Origin: Deltaproteobacteria bacterium Ga0077539
Lineage (GTDB): Bacteria; Myxococcota_A; Polyangia; Polyangiales; Ga0077539
Assembly (NCBI GenBank): GCA_001465015.1
Contig: LNEO01000213.1
Location: 1-40,178 of the forward strand
Direction: 5' to 3'
Length of the DNA stretch: 40,178 nt
How positions within the stretch are numbered: position 1 is the stretch's first letter; every line of letters begins with the position of its first letter. Made by a program: the position numbers and the translations under genes. A model generated the notes under the pieces. That model searched no databases, was not told the origin of the DNA, and worked only from the letters and a program-made list of their open reading frames with translations. Of this stretch, positions 11,895 to 20,713 are shown one piece after another.

Positions 11895-14048
11895 TCAGCG
11901 CGTGATCGCGCGGAGGACGACTCCGCGATCGGGCTCGCGTCGCGCAGGCGGCGCGGCCGGCGCAGTACGCGGCGCCGGAGCTGCAGGCGCGATGGGCTCG
12001 CCCGCCACCACGGCCCACTCGGGCACGTTGCGCTGACGAAGCGCTGCGATCACGGCGTCTCTTCGCGTGGTGGCCATCTCGCGCGTGATCGCTCCTGCCG
12101 GGGGCCGCGGCGCGGGCGCGTTGGGCTGCGCCGGGGCCGCCGGCGCAACCCAGGTGAACTTCACGCTCAACGACCAGGCGCGGGACGGGTTGCGCGCGGT
12201 GGCGACCAGCGCGAGCGCGAGCTGATCGAGCAGCGCGTTGCTGCCCGCAGCGACCGCGCCAGCCGCGGTGAATCGCACTGCCTCGAGGAGCACGACGTCG
12301 CCCGCGTTCGTCGCGGACGCGTTGTCGATGCGCACGCGAGGCTGCGGGCGGGGCCGCGCGGCGGGGCGTGCCGCGTTCGGCGCCGTGTTGGGAGTCGCGG
12401 TGGGAGTCGCGTTGTCGGGACAACCGTCGGCATCATCGACGCCGTCGATCACTTCGGGCTGCGTCGGGCAGCGGTCGCGCTCGCCCGAGACACCGTCGTG
12501 ATCGGGATCTTCGTCGGGGCAGCCGCGCTGTTCGGGGCGCGCGTTGTCGCCGGCCGAGCGATCGGGGCACGCGTCCACGGTGTCGCCGACGCCGTCGTTG
12601 TCGCGATCGGGCAGCGGGCATCCGCGGCGGGCGGGGTCTTGGTGAGCGCCGCTCGGCTCGGCCGGGCAGACATCGTCGGCGTTGGCCGTGCCGTCGCGGT
12701 CGTTGTCGTTGCTCGGGCAGCCTTGTCGAGCCTCGTCGGGAAACTGTCCCATCGCTTGATCGCGGCACTGATCAGCGGCGTCGAGGACTCCGTCTCCGTC
12801 GTTGTCCGGATCGGGGCAGCCATCTTCGTCGTCGTGGCCGTCTTCGTCTTCGTCCTGCGTGGGGCAGCGATCTTCTTCGTCCGGAATCGAATCGTGATCG
12901 TTGTCTTCGGGACAGCCGTCGTTGTCTTCGAAGCCGTCGCGGTCTTCGGGCAGACCCACGCAGCGATCTTCGCCGGTGTTGTCTCTGAACCCGTCGCCGT
13001 CGTCGTCGATGAAGCGCGGCGCCCACTGGATCATCGCCAGCGCGCGCACCCTCGCGACGCCAGGAACGTCCGTCACCCCCGTCCCGCCGCCCACCGTGAG
13101 GTGCCACTCGTGACGAAAGGTCTTCTGGATTCCCGCCTGGAGCTCGACGGGCTGCGTGTTCGGCGCGCCGGGCGCGCGCATTGAAATCGCGCCCATCGAT
13201 TCGAAATACAAGCTCATGATGCCGCCGAGCAGGCCCTGCGGCATGCGGATACCGGCGCTCCACGTGAGCTGATCGTGAAGGCCGATGGGCCCGAGACACG
13301 ACGCGAAGGCGATGCTCATGGGCGAGGCGTTGCAGTCCACGAGCTGCCCGGGATAGCCGCCGTTGAAGCGCGCGCGGTAGCCGAGGTTGGCGGCGAGGAG
13401 CATCCCGAAGAGCCGAAAATCTCCCGCGGCTTGCGCTTCGAACGTGAACGCGCCAGCGCCCGAGAGCGCTCGTCCGTTGCCCGACGGAGCGCTGACGTTG
13501 CCGACGAACGCGATGCCAGGCCCCTCGTTGGCGAAGGGATCGGGTCGCGGAGCGTTCGGGTTGTTCGGCTGCGGCGTGTACATCCGCCGAGAGCTCACGC
13601 GGACGTTCATGTTCACGTCGCCGAACGCGACGCTGTCGATCGCGGCGCCGCCGAGCGGCTGGAGATTTCCGCTCTGAAAGAACACGAACGGAACGTGCAG
13701 CCCCACGGACACCATCGACGCGAGGCCGAGGTTGGCGACCAGGTGCCCCCAGAACTGGTAGTCCACGAGGTTCTGGGTCACTCCGCCGGGAGTGCGCAAG
13801 ACGTACGGGCGCTCGACGAACTCGATGCCGAGGCCTGCGTTCCAGTTCCATCGGCCGGGCATGGCCGAGGTGTTGATGTGCGGGAGCGAGTCGACATCGG
13901 TCGCCAATCGAGGCGTCCAAAGGGCCCCCTGAACGCGCGACATCGGCTGCGCGTTCGCGGTGTTTGGCATGATCGCCAGGCTCGCACCCAGCGACGCGCC
14001 CGCCACAGCGAGCATCCCCACAATCTGTAACCTCTGTCCTCTGCGCAT
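11895..14048 (-). CDS. OmpA-like outer-membrane protein with thrombospondin type 3 calcium-binding repeats
   Basis: A 717-residue exported protein. Seen: a signal peptide ending near NTANA|Q (residue 33), a beta-barrel-like region to about residue 340, then a run of Asp-rich repeats of the D-x-D-x-D-G-x-x-D-x-x-D-x-C-P type (for example DDDGDGFRDNTGEDRC, DNDGDGVLDAADQC, DRDNDGVGDTVDAC) spanning about 345-540, typical of Ca-binding TSP3 repeats. A Pro/Ala-rich linker leads to a C-terminal segment with OmpA-like order (a VVLLEAVRFTAAGA strand and TTRRDAVIAALRQRNVP helix), but the peptidoglycan-binding signature NxxLSxxRA is not intact. In myxobacteria such proteins sit in the outer membrane and may link to the cell wall. 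It converges on the membrane-protein gene and diverges from the gene at 14147. Confidence 0.88.
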   Translation of the reverse strand: MRRGQRLQIVGMLAVAGASLGASLAIMPNTANAQPMSRVQGALWTPRLATDVDSLPHINTSAMPGRWNWNAGLGIEFVERPYVLRTPGGVTQNLVDYQFWGHLVANLGLASMVSVGLHVPFVFFQSGNLQPLGGAAIDSVAFGDVNMNVRVSSRRMYTPQPNNPNAPRPDPFANEGPGIAFVGNVSAPSGNGRALSGAGAFTFEAQAAGDFRLFGMLLAANLGYRARFNGGYPGQLVDCNASPMSIAFASCLGPIGLHDQLTWSAGIRMPQGLLGGIMSLYFESMGAISMRAPGAPNTQPVELQAGIQKTFRHEWHLTVGGGTGVTDVPGVARVRALAMIQWAPRFIDDDGDGFRDNTGEDRCVGLPEDRDGFEDNDGCPEDNDHDSIPDEEDRCPTQDEDEDGHDDEDGCPDPDNDGDGVLDAADQCRDQAMGQFPDEARQGCPSNDNDRDGTANADDVCPAEPSGAHQDPARRGCPLPDRDNDGVGDTVDACPDRSAGDNARPEQRGCPDEDPDHDGVSGERDRCPTQPEVIDGVDDADGCPDNATPTATPNTAPNAARPAARPRPQPRVRIDNASATNAGDVVLLEAVRFTAAGAVAAGSNALLDQLALALVATARNPSRAWSLSVKFTWVAPAAPAQPNAPAPRPPAGAITREMATTRRDAVIAALRQRNVPEWAVVAGEPIAPAAPAPRTAPAAPPARREPDRGVVLRAITR

Positions 14049-14146
14049 CTTCGCTGGCGGATACTATCAGTGTCCGCGCGAGCACAACGTGCGATCTCGC
14101 GCTAGCATCCCCGCCGCGAACTCTCTCGCAAAGGAGCTACGCTCGC

Positions 14147-15595
14147 ATGCTCAAGCGTCCCGACTCGATCCTCGGCCTCGCGCTCTACTACGCGCGGCTT
14201 CGACTCTCGAACCCCAAGTCCCGCGCGGGCGCGATGCTCGCCTTCGGCCTCGTCGGCGCGGCGGTGACCTCGGGCGTCGCAGGTCTCGCAGCGCTTACAA
14301 ACGGCGGCTGCCCGCACGCTTGCGCGCGCGCTGCGCACGGCGCGCTGGCCGCGCGAGCCGATCAAGGCACGATGGCCGCCCTGCCCTCGCAGCTTCGCCG
14401 CACCTGCCAGACGATGGCCGTGCGCGCGAGCGACTCGCGCGCGACGGTCGCGTGCCTTCCGCAGTGGGCTTGGAGCTCGCTCGCGACCCGCACGACGGGC
14501 GAGTTCGTGCGGCCCCGCGACGGCCAGAGCATCTCGCTCTTGCCCTCGCTCGCGTCCAACGGCGACGGCTACGGCCTCGTGTACACAGTGCTCTCCGAGC
14601 GCAACGCAGACGTGTACTTTCAGCGCGTTTCTTCAGGCGGAGAGCGCGTCGGCAACGCCGTGCGCGTGACGCAGTCGGGCGACGGCGAGCTCGCGCTGTT
14701 TCCGTCCGTCGCGTGGACGGGCTCGGGCTACGCCATCGCGTGGACGGGCTTGAAGAACGAAGAAGAGCTCGACGTGTACCTCGCGCGCGTCGACACAGCG
14801 GGCGCCTCGCAAGGGGCCGTCGTGAAGGTGTCCGAGTCGCGCGAGATGGACCTCTTCGCCCGCGTCGCGGTGAGCAACGGCCGCACGTCGGTGGGCTGGG
14901 TTCGCTTCAACGGCGAGGACCAGATGTCCGCGCGCTTCCGCTTCTACGACTCCGCGGGCTCTCGCGTCGGCAACGAGCTCGGGATCCGCGACGTTCTCAT
15001 CGTGGGAATGCCCACGCTCTTGCCGACCCGCGCGGGCTTTGCGTTTGGCTACAACACGTTCGACCTGCGCCGCGCGCAGTCGCAGCTCACGCTCTGGCGC
15101 ATGGGCCCCGAAGGCCAGGGAGGCGCTGGCTTCGTGGTCAACTCCGAGCGCAAGATCAACGCTGCCGTGGCGATGGCGGCGGACGGCGACGCGTTCAACT
15201 TCGCGTGGGAAGACGGGATGTTCGAGGAAGAGACCAACACGTTGGCCTTCGCGCGCGCCTCGGGCAACCGCGTCGAGCAGCGACGCACGGCGCTCACCAA
15301 CGGTCGCGCGGTCGACATGCAGCCCGCCGCCGCCGTCGGCACCGACGGAAACACGGGCATCACCTGGACGCACGCCGACCCCCGTACGGGCCGACCCACG
15401 GTCGTGTTCGCGCGCGTCGGAAAGAACGGCCGCGTCGTGGGCGAGCTGCTCCGCATGCCCCGCGCCGGCGCTGACGCGTTGTTCTCGTCCGTCGCCTGGG
15501 GCGGCCGCGAGTACCTCCTCGCGTGGACCGAAATCAGCGGCGAGAGCGCCGCCATCGCGCTCGGCCGAGTGAGCGTCGACGGCCGCAGGCCGTAA
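14147..15595 (+). CDS. Exported protein with beta-propeller-like repeats
   Basis: A 482-residue protein of unknown function. A basic N-terminus and one hydrophobic helix (AGAMLAFGLVGAAVTSGVAGLAAL) form a signal anchor or signal peptide, followed by a Cys pair (GGCPHAC). From about residue 125 to the end there are repeats of roughly 50 residues with the pattern S-x-A-x-x-G-x-G-Y-x-x-A-W-T followed by D-x-Y-x-x-R-V-D-x-x-G. Such repeats usually fold as a beta-propeller and are frequent in secreted myxobacterial proteins. GGAG at 14133-14136 lies ten bases before the ATG. It diverges from the OmpA-like gene, with 98 bases between the starts. No catalytic residues are identifiable. Confidence 0.82.
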   Translation: MLKRPDSILGLALYYARLRLSNPKSRAGAMLAFGLVGAAVTSGVAGLAALTNGGCPHACARAAHGALAARADQGTMAALPSQLRRTCQTMAVRASDSRATVACLPQWAWSSLATRTTGEFVRPRDGQSISLLPSLASNGDGYGLVYTVLSERNADVYFQRVSSGGERVGNAVRVTQSGDGELALFPSVAWTGSGYAIAWTGLKNEEELDVYLARVDTAGASQGAVVKVSESREMDLFARVAVSNGRTSVGWVRFNGEDQMSARFRFYDSAGSRVGNELGIRDVLIVGMPTLLPTRAGFAFGYNTFDLRRAQSQLTLWRMGPEGQGGAGFVVNSERKINAAVAMAADGDAFNFAWEDGMFEEETNTLAFARASGNRVEQRRTALTNGRAVDMQPAAAVGTDGNTGITWTHADPRTGRPTVVFARVGKNGRVVGELLRMPRAGADALFSSVAWGGREYLLAWTEISGESAAIALGRVSVDGRRP

Positions 15596-15617
15596 GCGCA
15601 AACGGGCACACGGGGCC

Positions 15618-15790
15618 GAGGGGACGGTCCTCAATAACTCAACGATTCGTAGCGAAGGGATCAGGGGATCGAGGGCGATCGAGGGGACGGTCCTCAATAA
15701 CTCAACGATTCGCTGCGAATAGTTGAGTTATTGAGGACCGTCCCCGTTTGTCGCTCGCAGCGAATAGTTGAGTTATTGAGGACCGTCCCC
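15618..15790. repeat. Cluster of four REP-like inverted repeats
   Basis: Four ~30-bp copies of a unit beginning GGGGACGGTCCTCAATAACT. Two are in plus orientation (15618-15649 and 15681-15712) and two inverted (15716-15745 and 15761-15790). Copies two and three form one hairpin: 15683-15706 pairs perfectly over 24 bp with 15722-15745, continued by ATTCG/CGAAT after one mismatch, with a three-base loop. The cluster lies between two convergent genes, where it could end transcription from both sides. The GGGGACGGTCC core resembles the REP sequences mobilised by REP-associated tyrosine transposases; no transposase gene is present here. Confidence 0.9.
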
Positions 15791-15834
15791 GTTTGTCGCT
15801 TCGCCCGGCGTTGCCCGCTCCCGCTCCCGCTTTG

Positions 15835-16386
15835 TCAGCGCGGGAGCTTGGCGTCGAAGAACGCGCGCATCTTGATGAGGTTCTTCGGCTCGCGCGAGAA
15901 CGAAGGCGCCGTGTAGCTCTTTGCGAAGCCGCGGACGTCCGCGACGAACTCGGCGAGCACCGACGGGTTGTTCACGATGTCGTCCACCGAGCGACCACGG
16001 GCGGCGCCGCGGCGAAGCCCGACGACGTAGGTCTCGAGGCGCTTGTAGTCGCCGCCGAGAAAGTCTTTGACGAGGTCGACCTCGTTGATGAGCCGCAGCG
16101 CCACGACGAGCTTGTCTGCGGCTGCGCCGTCGATGCCCTCTTTGTTCGCGAGGTCGGCGGCGACGCGGAGCACGAAGGCATCGTCGAGGTAGCCGATGTC
16201 GTCGATGCCATCAGGGATGAGGTCGAGGGACTTGAACAAGTAGTTCAGCCCTCCGACCAACGTCCTGCGCGCCGTCTCGGGGATCTTCGTGTCCGAGATG
16301 AGGTCAACGAGACCCTCACCATCGTCGCCGAGGGTCCGCAGCCAATTGGGAAACACATCGAGGCACTTCGCGTCCACGTCGCTCAT
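15835..16386 (-). CDS. YkvA/DUF1232 family protein
   Basis: A 183-residue protein. The core GLNYLFKSLDLIPDGIDDIG followed by YLDDAFVLRVAADL matches the conserved DUF1232 (YkvA) motif, in which a hydrophobic stretch, a Pro-Asp pair and a Gly-Tyr-x-Asp-Asp sequence are invariant. The family has no firm molecular role, though it is often linked to the membrane. The ATG at 16386 (MSDVDAKCLDVFPNW) is chosen because upstream in-frame sequence is low-complexity and overlaps the divergent unfoldase gene. The Cys at residue 8 is not in a lipobox. 165 bases separate it from the divergent start at 16552. Confidence 0.85.
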   Translation of the reverse strand: MSDVDAKCLDVFPNWLRTLGDDGEGLVDLISDTKIPETARRTLVGGLNYLFKSLDLIPDGIDDIGYLDDAFVLRVAADLANKEGIDGAAADKLVVALRLINEVDLVKDFLGGDYKRLETYVVGLRRGAARGRSVDDIVNNPSVLAEFVADVRGFAKSYTAPSFSREPKNLIKMRAFFDAKLPR

Positions 16387-16551
16387 GATCGGTGCGACGG
16401 ATCGTACGACCTTGCCGCGGAGACGAAAACAACCTTCCGCACAACAACAGTCCCCCCCCCTGGGGCGTCGCAAGGGACGCGGGTCACCCGCCGTGGGCCG
16501 TTGGGCGCGGGCGTCGGGTTGCGGTAAGAAGGGCTGTAGGCGCGGGCGAAC

Positions 16552-19500
16552 ATGAGGTTTTCGTATCGGTGTCTGGTTGCCAGGAGGGCCGGGGGGGGGT
16601 GCGTTGTCGTTCCCCTCGCGCTGGACCATTGGACCGTGGTCGCGCCGAGCGCCGAGCGGGCGATCGAAGAGCTTTCGCTCGCGACCGACGACGCCATCAA
16701 TCGCGCGCATCCCGGGGCTATTTCACAATGGACTCGCGGCGGCGACGGCGAGCTCGTCGAGCTCGAGCTGCCCGTATTGCCCGTATGGACCGCGCAGGAG
16801 CGCGAGCGTCGCCCCCTGTCTCTGTCCGTGATCCTCGCGCCCGCGCACAGGCCATACGTCGAGGCCTTCGCGCCGCGCCTCGGCGTGCGGTTCTGGCTCG
16901 AAGGCGGAGAAGACGTGTTCGAGCGCGCCGCCGCCCTCTTCGAAGCGCACCTGAAAACGCTCGACGAAGACGCCCTGCTCACGTTGCGCAAGACGGGCCC
17001 CGAAGAGCTCGCCTCCTTCGAGGTCACCCCGTCGATCGCGCGGCTCTCGTCGCTGCGTCACCGAGAACTCTCGCTGCGCGAACGCCCAGCGACCGCGCAG
17101 GACGAGGCGGATCCCGAGCGCGGGGCGGACGATGACGAGAGCGACGAGATCGGCACGAGCACCGCGATCGACCGGGCGATCGCGGCCGCGTACGACCAGG
17201 ACGCGGGCTTTCGCCCCGAACGCAAGAGCGACCCGCGCGCGGCGGACTCCGCGTCGCTGCGTCGAGCGACCCCGACCCTGCGTCGCATCGGCGACCCGTG
17301 GCACGCGCATGCGCGGGACAAAAAGCTCCCCCGCGCGTACGGACGAGACGCTCTCGTCGACTCGATCCTCACGCGGCTGCGAGAGCCGCATCCGGACCCG
17401 ATCGTCCTCGTCGGCCCCGCAGGTGTGGGAAAATCCGCGGTCATCGCCGAGCTCGCCGCGCGGCTGCAACACGAAGAGCACCTGCCGAGCGTGGGTCGTC
17501 GCATGCTCTTTCTCGTCGATGCCTCGCGGCTGATCGCCGGCGAGGGCGGCTTCGGCGAGTGGCAGCAGCAGCTGCTCGACGTGCTTCGCGAGGCCGCTCG
17601 GTCTGGCGTCGTTCTGAGCCTGGGAACCGTGGCCGACCTGCTCGACGCCGGCCGCTCTGCAGAGCGAGACGACAACGTCGCGCAGCTCGTCGGCCCTGCG
17701 CTCGCCGCCCGCGAAGTGTGCGCCATCGGAGAGGCCACGCCCGAGGCATGGACCGAAATCGAGCGGCGCAATCCCTCGTTTGCGCGGTCTTTTGCAGTGC
17801 TGCGCGTGGATGAGCCTGCGCCGACAGAGGCGAGAGAGATCGCTCTACGCGTCGCCGATGAGCTGTCGGCGGCGCACGACGTCACGATCAGCCGCGACGC
17901 TGTCGACGCGTGCCTGCACCTCGCCCGGCGCTTCTGGCCCTACGGAGCGACGCTCGGCAACGCGATCGCGTTTCTTCGTCGCGCGGTCGCGGCGCGGGCG
18001 CACGCGAGGGCGCCGTCCCTCGAGCGCACCGCCGTGATCGATCGGTTCGCGGACGAGAGCGGGATTCCGCCGGTGCTGCTTCGGGACGATCTGGCCTTGG
18101 ATCCGTCGAGCGTTCGCGCGGCGCTCGAGGCGCGCGTGGTGGGCCAGAGACACGCGGTCGAGCGGGTCGTCGAGGTCGTGAGCGTCTTGAAGGCAGGCCT
18201 CCAGGACACCCACAAACCCGCGGCGGTGCTCTTCTTCGCGGGCCCCACCGGCGTGGGAAAAACCGAGCTCTCGCGCGCCCTCGCCCAGTTCGTCTTCGGC
18301 TCGGACGAGCGCCTCGTGCGGCTCGACATGGGTGAATACGTGGGCCCCGACGCGGTCGCGAGGCTCGTCGGCGACGGCCAGAGCGCGGGCGTCCTCACGG
18401 GAGCGGTCCGTAGGCAGCCCTTCAGCGTGGTGCTCTTCGACGAGATCGAGAAGGCTCACCCGGTCGTGTTCGACGTGCTGCTGGGCGTTTTGGGAGAGGG
18501 GCGGCTCAGCGACGTCCGCGGCCGATTTACGGACTTTCGAAATTGTGTGCTGGTCATGACGTCCAACCTGGGCGCCGACACGCTCCGCGCGAAGGTGGGC
18601 TTCGAGACCGCCTCGGGCGAGCGCGCGGCGCGCGCGGTGCGGCAGCACTACCTGTCAGAAGCCGAGTCTTTCTTTCGACCCGAGCTTTTCAACCGCGTAG
18701 ACGAGTTCGTCGTGTTCGACCCGCTTCCGCCCGACGCGCTGCGATCGGTGGTCCTGCGCGAGCTGAAGAAGCTCTCGCAGCGAGAAGGCTTGCGGCGCGC
18801 GGGGGTGACGCTCGTCCCGACGAGTCGAGCGGTCGACGCGATCGTGACGGCCGGCGTCGACCCGCGGTACGGCGCGCGCCCGCTCAAGCGCGCGATCGAG
18901 CGGATGGTGACCGGGCCGCTCTGCGATTTTCTCGCGCAACAACAGGCGCAACACGGGGCGCACGGCGAGCACGCGGGCGCCGCGAGCCCCAACGCCGCGC
19001 GAGGCGCGCGCGTCGAGCTTCACGCCTCGAGCGACGCGAAGGCCATCACGTTTCGCTTCGTGACCAACCACGAAGAGAGCGTGAGCGTCGCGCGCGCGGG
19101 TGAAGTGCTCGCGCTCGCGGGCGAGCTGCGCGTGATGGCTCAGCGATGGAGCAAGAGCGCCCTGGCCCGCGAGCTGCGGACGGTGCTCGCGTCCTTCGAT
19201 CAAGCGTCGAGGCTCGAGGGCTTCTGGCAGGACCGAGCGCTCGCCGAGCGCGCCGCGCGACGGGCGGCCACGGCCAAGTCCCTGTTGCAGCTCGTCGATC
19301 ACGCCGTCGAGCAAGCGATCGCGAGCGAGGACCTGGCCTTCGAGGCCTACTACGACCGAAGCGCGGACGCGGCCAACGCCCTGGTCGAAGAGTTTGGCGA
19401 CCTTCGCGAGCAGCTCTTTCGCGCGCGCAGAGCGCTCTTTCTCTCGACCTTCGAGAGCGCCAACGCCAAACCCCTCTCGATCGTGTACCTCGGCGCCTCG

Positions 19501-20085
19501 CGCGCGTCGTGGAAGTGGCTCGAGTGGCTTCGCGGCTCGTACCTCGCGTACGCCAAGGCCCAGGGGCTCGCCGCGCACGTGTATATGCCCGTCGAGGCGA
19601 GCGCGAGCGACGACAAGAGCCCCAGGGCGCGCGCGAGCCAGCCCCCGCCCGCGAAGGGATCGAAGGGCAAAGAGGCGTCCCGCGTGTGGCTCTGGAGAGA
19701 GTCGACCGACGCCCCGAGCGACGGGGCGCCGATGCTGTGCGCGCTCGTGTTTCGGGGCGAAATGGCGAGGGTGTTCGCCGCCGAGCAGGGAGCACACAGA
19801 ATCATGGGCGACGGCGCGAACTCGGTGGTGAAGGCGAGCTTCGACACCGGGGCGCACGGCCACCCGCTGCGCGCGCCCAGCGAGGTCGAGAAGCTCTTGC
19901 GCGACGACGAGGTGCGCCGCGTTCAGGTGGGCCGACGCGTGGTGAAGGACCTGCGAACCGGCGTCGAGGTCCCGTGGGCCGAAGCGCAAGGCGCGCTGCT
20001 GGAGATGACTCCGCTCTTCGAAGCGTGGGTCAACGCGCGGGTGTTGTCGTCGACGCCCGCGCTCGCTCAGGAGCTCAGCGACTGA
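16552..20085 (+). CDS. ClpB/ClpA-like double AAA+ unfoldase fused to a GGQ-less RF2-like domain
   Basis: A 1177-residue protein. Residues 1-~260 are a novel N-domain, not the Clp N repeat. D1 (about 265-520) has Walker A GPAGVGKS (288-295), but the Walker B acidic pair is replaced (VVLSLGTVADLL) and the usual ALERRF arginine is not apparent. D2 (about 535-830) is intact: GPTGVGKT (564-571), LFDEIEKAH (628-636), MTSNLG (669-674), arginine finger FNRVDE (R715) and YGARPLKRAI. There is no ClpB middle domain. Residues ~876-1177 follow the order of peptide release factor 2: FWQDRALAE (from 891), a WKWLEWLRGSYLAYAKAQG helix (987-1005), an AAEQGAHR motif (1076-1083) and VVKDLRTGVEV (1130-1140) before LFEAWV. 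The GGQ domain and SPF anticodon motif are missing. Role inferred: an ATP-driven remodeller recruited to ribosomes. Confidence 0.9.
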   Translation: MRFSYRCLVARRAGGGCVVVPLALDHWTVVAPSAERAIEELSLATDDAINRAHPGAISQWTRGGDGELVELELPVLPVWTAQERERRPLSLSVILAPAHRPYVEAFAPRLGVRFWLEGGEDVFERAAALFEAHLKTLDEDALLTLRKTGPEELASFEVTPSIARLSSLRHRELSLRERPATAQDEADPERGADDDESDEIGTSTAIDRAIAAAYDQDAGFRPERKSDPRAADSASLRRATPTLRRIGDPWHAHARDKKLPRAYGRDALVDSILTRLREPHPDPIVLVGPAGVGKSAVIAELAARLQHEEHLPSVGRRMLFLVDASRLIAGEGGFGEWQQQLLDVLREAARSGVVLSLGTVADLLDAGRSAERDDNVAQLVGPALAAREVCAIGEATPEAWTEIERRNPSFARSFAVLRVDEPAPTEAREIALRVADELSAAHDVTISRDAVDACLHLARRFWPYGATLGNAIAFLRRAVAARAHARAPSLERTAVIDRFADESGIPPVLLRDDLALDPSSVRAALEARVVGQRHAVERVVEVVSVLKAGLQDTHKPAAVLFFAGPTGVGKTELSRALAQFVFGSDERLVRLDMGEYVGPDAVARLVGDGQSAGVLTGAVRRQPFSVVLFDEIEKAHPVVFDVLLGVLGEGRLSDVRGRFTDFRNCVLVMTSNLGADTLRAKVGFETASGERAARAVRQHYLSEAESFFRPELFNRVDEFVVFDPLPPDALRSVVLRELKKLSQREGLRRAGVTLVPTSRAVDAIVTAGVDPRYGARPLKRAIERMVTGPLCDFLAQQQAQHGAHGEHAGAASPNAARGARVELHASSDAKAITFRFVTNHEESVSVARAGEVLALAGELRVMAQRWSKSALARELRTVLASFDQASRLEGFWQDRALAERAARRAATAKSLLQLVDHAVEQAIASEDLAFEAYYDRSADAANALVEEFGDLREQLFRARRALFLSTFESANAKPLSIVYLGASRASWKWLEWLRGSYLAYAKAQGLAAHVYMPVEASASDDKSPRARASQPPPAKGSKGKEASRVWLWRESTDAPSDGAPMLCALVFRGEMARVFAAEQGAHRIMGDGANSVVKASFDTGAHGHPLRAPSEVEKLLRDDEVRRVQVGRRVVKDLRTGVEVPWAEAQGALLEMTPLFEAWVNARVLSSTPALAQELSD

Positions 20086-20713
20086 GAAATCAGCGCATTT
20101 GGAGGGAGACACACAGTCAGCACACGCCCGGGAGACGAGCCCTCATGGTTAGCCAAGTTCGGCGAGGGAAAGTTGAGCCAACGAGCGTTCGGGACTGCCC
20201 CAGAATGCGCCGCAAGAGCGCCGCGAGCCATGCGCCGCAAGGCAGCGCATGCATGCATGCATGCAGTTGTCGCTCGATGCAATCTTCGATGTACGCGGCA
20301 GGAGCGCGAACGCAGCGACGGCCTCGAGCTTGCGGAGCCATCGCGTTCCTCGGCGGATTTTCGGCTCGCGTTGCGAATACCTATCTTCGGTTCCCCTTGC
20401 GTACCGGGTCTTTTGCATGCGCTGCCTTGCGGCGCTTGGCTCGCGACGCTCTTGCGGCGCGCGCTGCCCCAGAATTCATTCTGGGGCAGGCCCGAACGCT
20501 CGTTGGCTCAACATTTCCCTCGCGGAGACGAGCCCCCGGGCCTTGCGCGACGTCGTCGCGGGCGTGTGCCGATCGCGTTCTGCTTGGATTCGTCGCGCAA
20601 AGCTCGAGGGCTCTTCTCCGGGCGTTGTCTGTAGATCGTTCTTCGCGCTCGCGCGTCTCTCCCTCCGCGGTGGCGCTCCAATCGAGGAGCGCGAGCGAAC
20701 CACGGAGCCTGCG
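20086..20713. other. Gene-free stretch between the unfoldase and a lipoprotein gene
   Basis: A 628-base interval with no convincing coding region. Its open frames are short, overlap one another and lack the strong third-position GC bias of the neighbours. It holds the MITE-like inverted repeat, a GCAT microsatellite (about 20248-20263) and local A/T-richer sequence. A promoter for the downstream lipoprotein probably lies near its right end, but I cannot place one. Confidence 0.8.
20131..20535. mobile_element. MITE-like element: long imperfect inverted repeat
   Basis: The left arm (about 20162-20254) is repeated in inverted orientation at about 20415-20523. Matching blocks include GTTGAGCCAACGAGCGTTCG, a shared CTGCCCCAGAAT, and GCGCCGCAAGGCAGCGCATG. 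The right arm carries an extra 12-bp perfect palindrome, CTGCCCCAGAAT at 20464-20475 against 20478-20489, of which the left arm has only one half (20195-20206). A 12-bp direct repeat GGAGACGAGCCC flanks the structure at 20131-20142 and 20524-20535 and could be a target-site duplication, although it is 19 bases away from the left arm. No transposase is encoded. Confidence 0.6.

Noticed and set aside
15618..15790. CRISPR array
   Set aside because: The units alternate in orientation and have no regular spacers of constant length; the pattern is REP-like.
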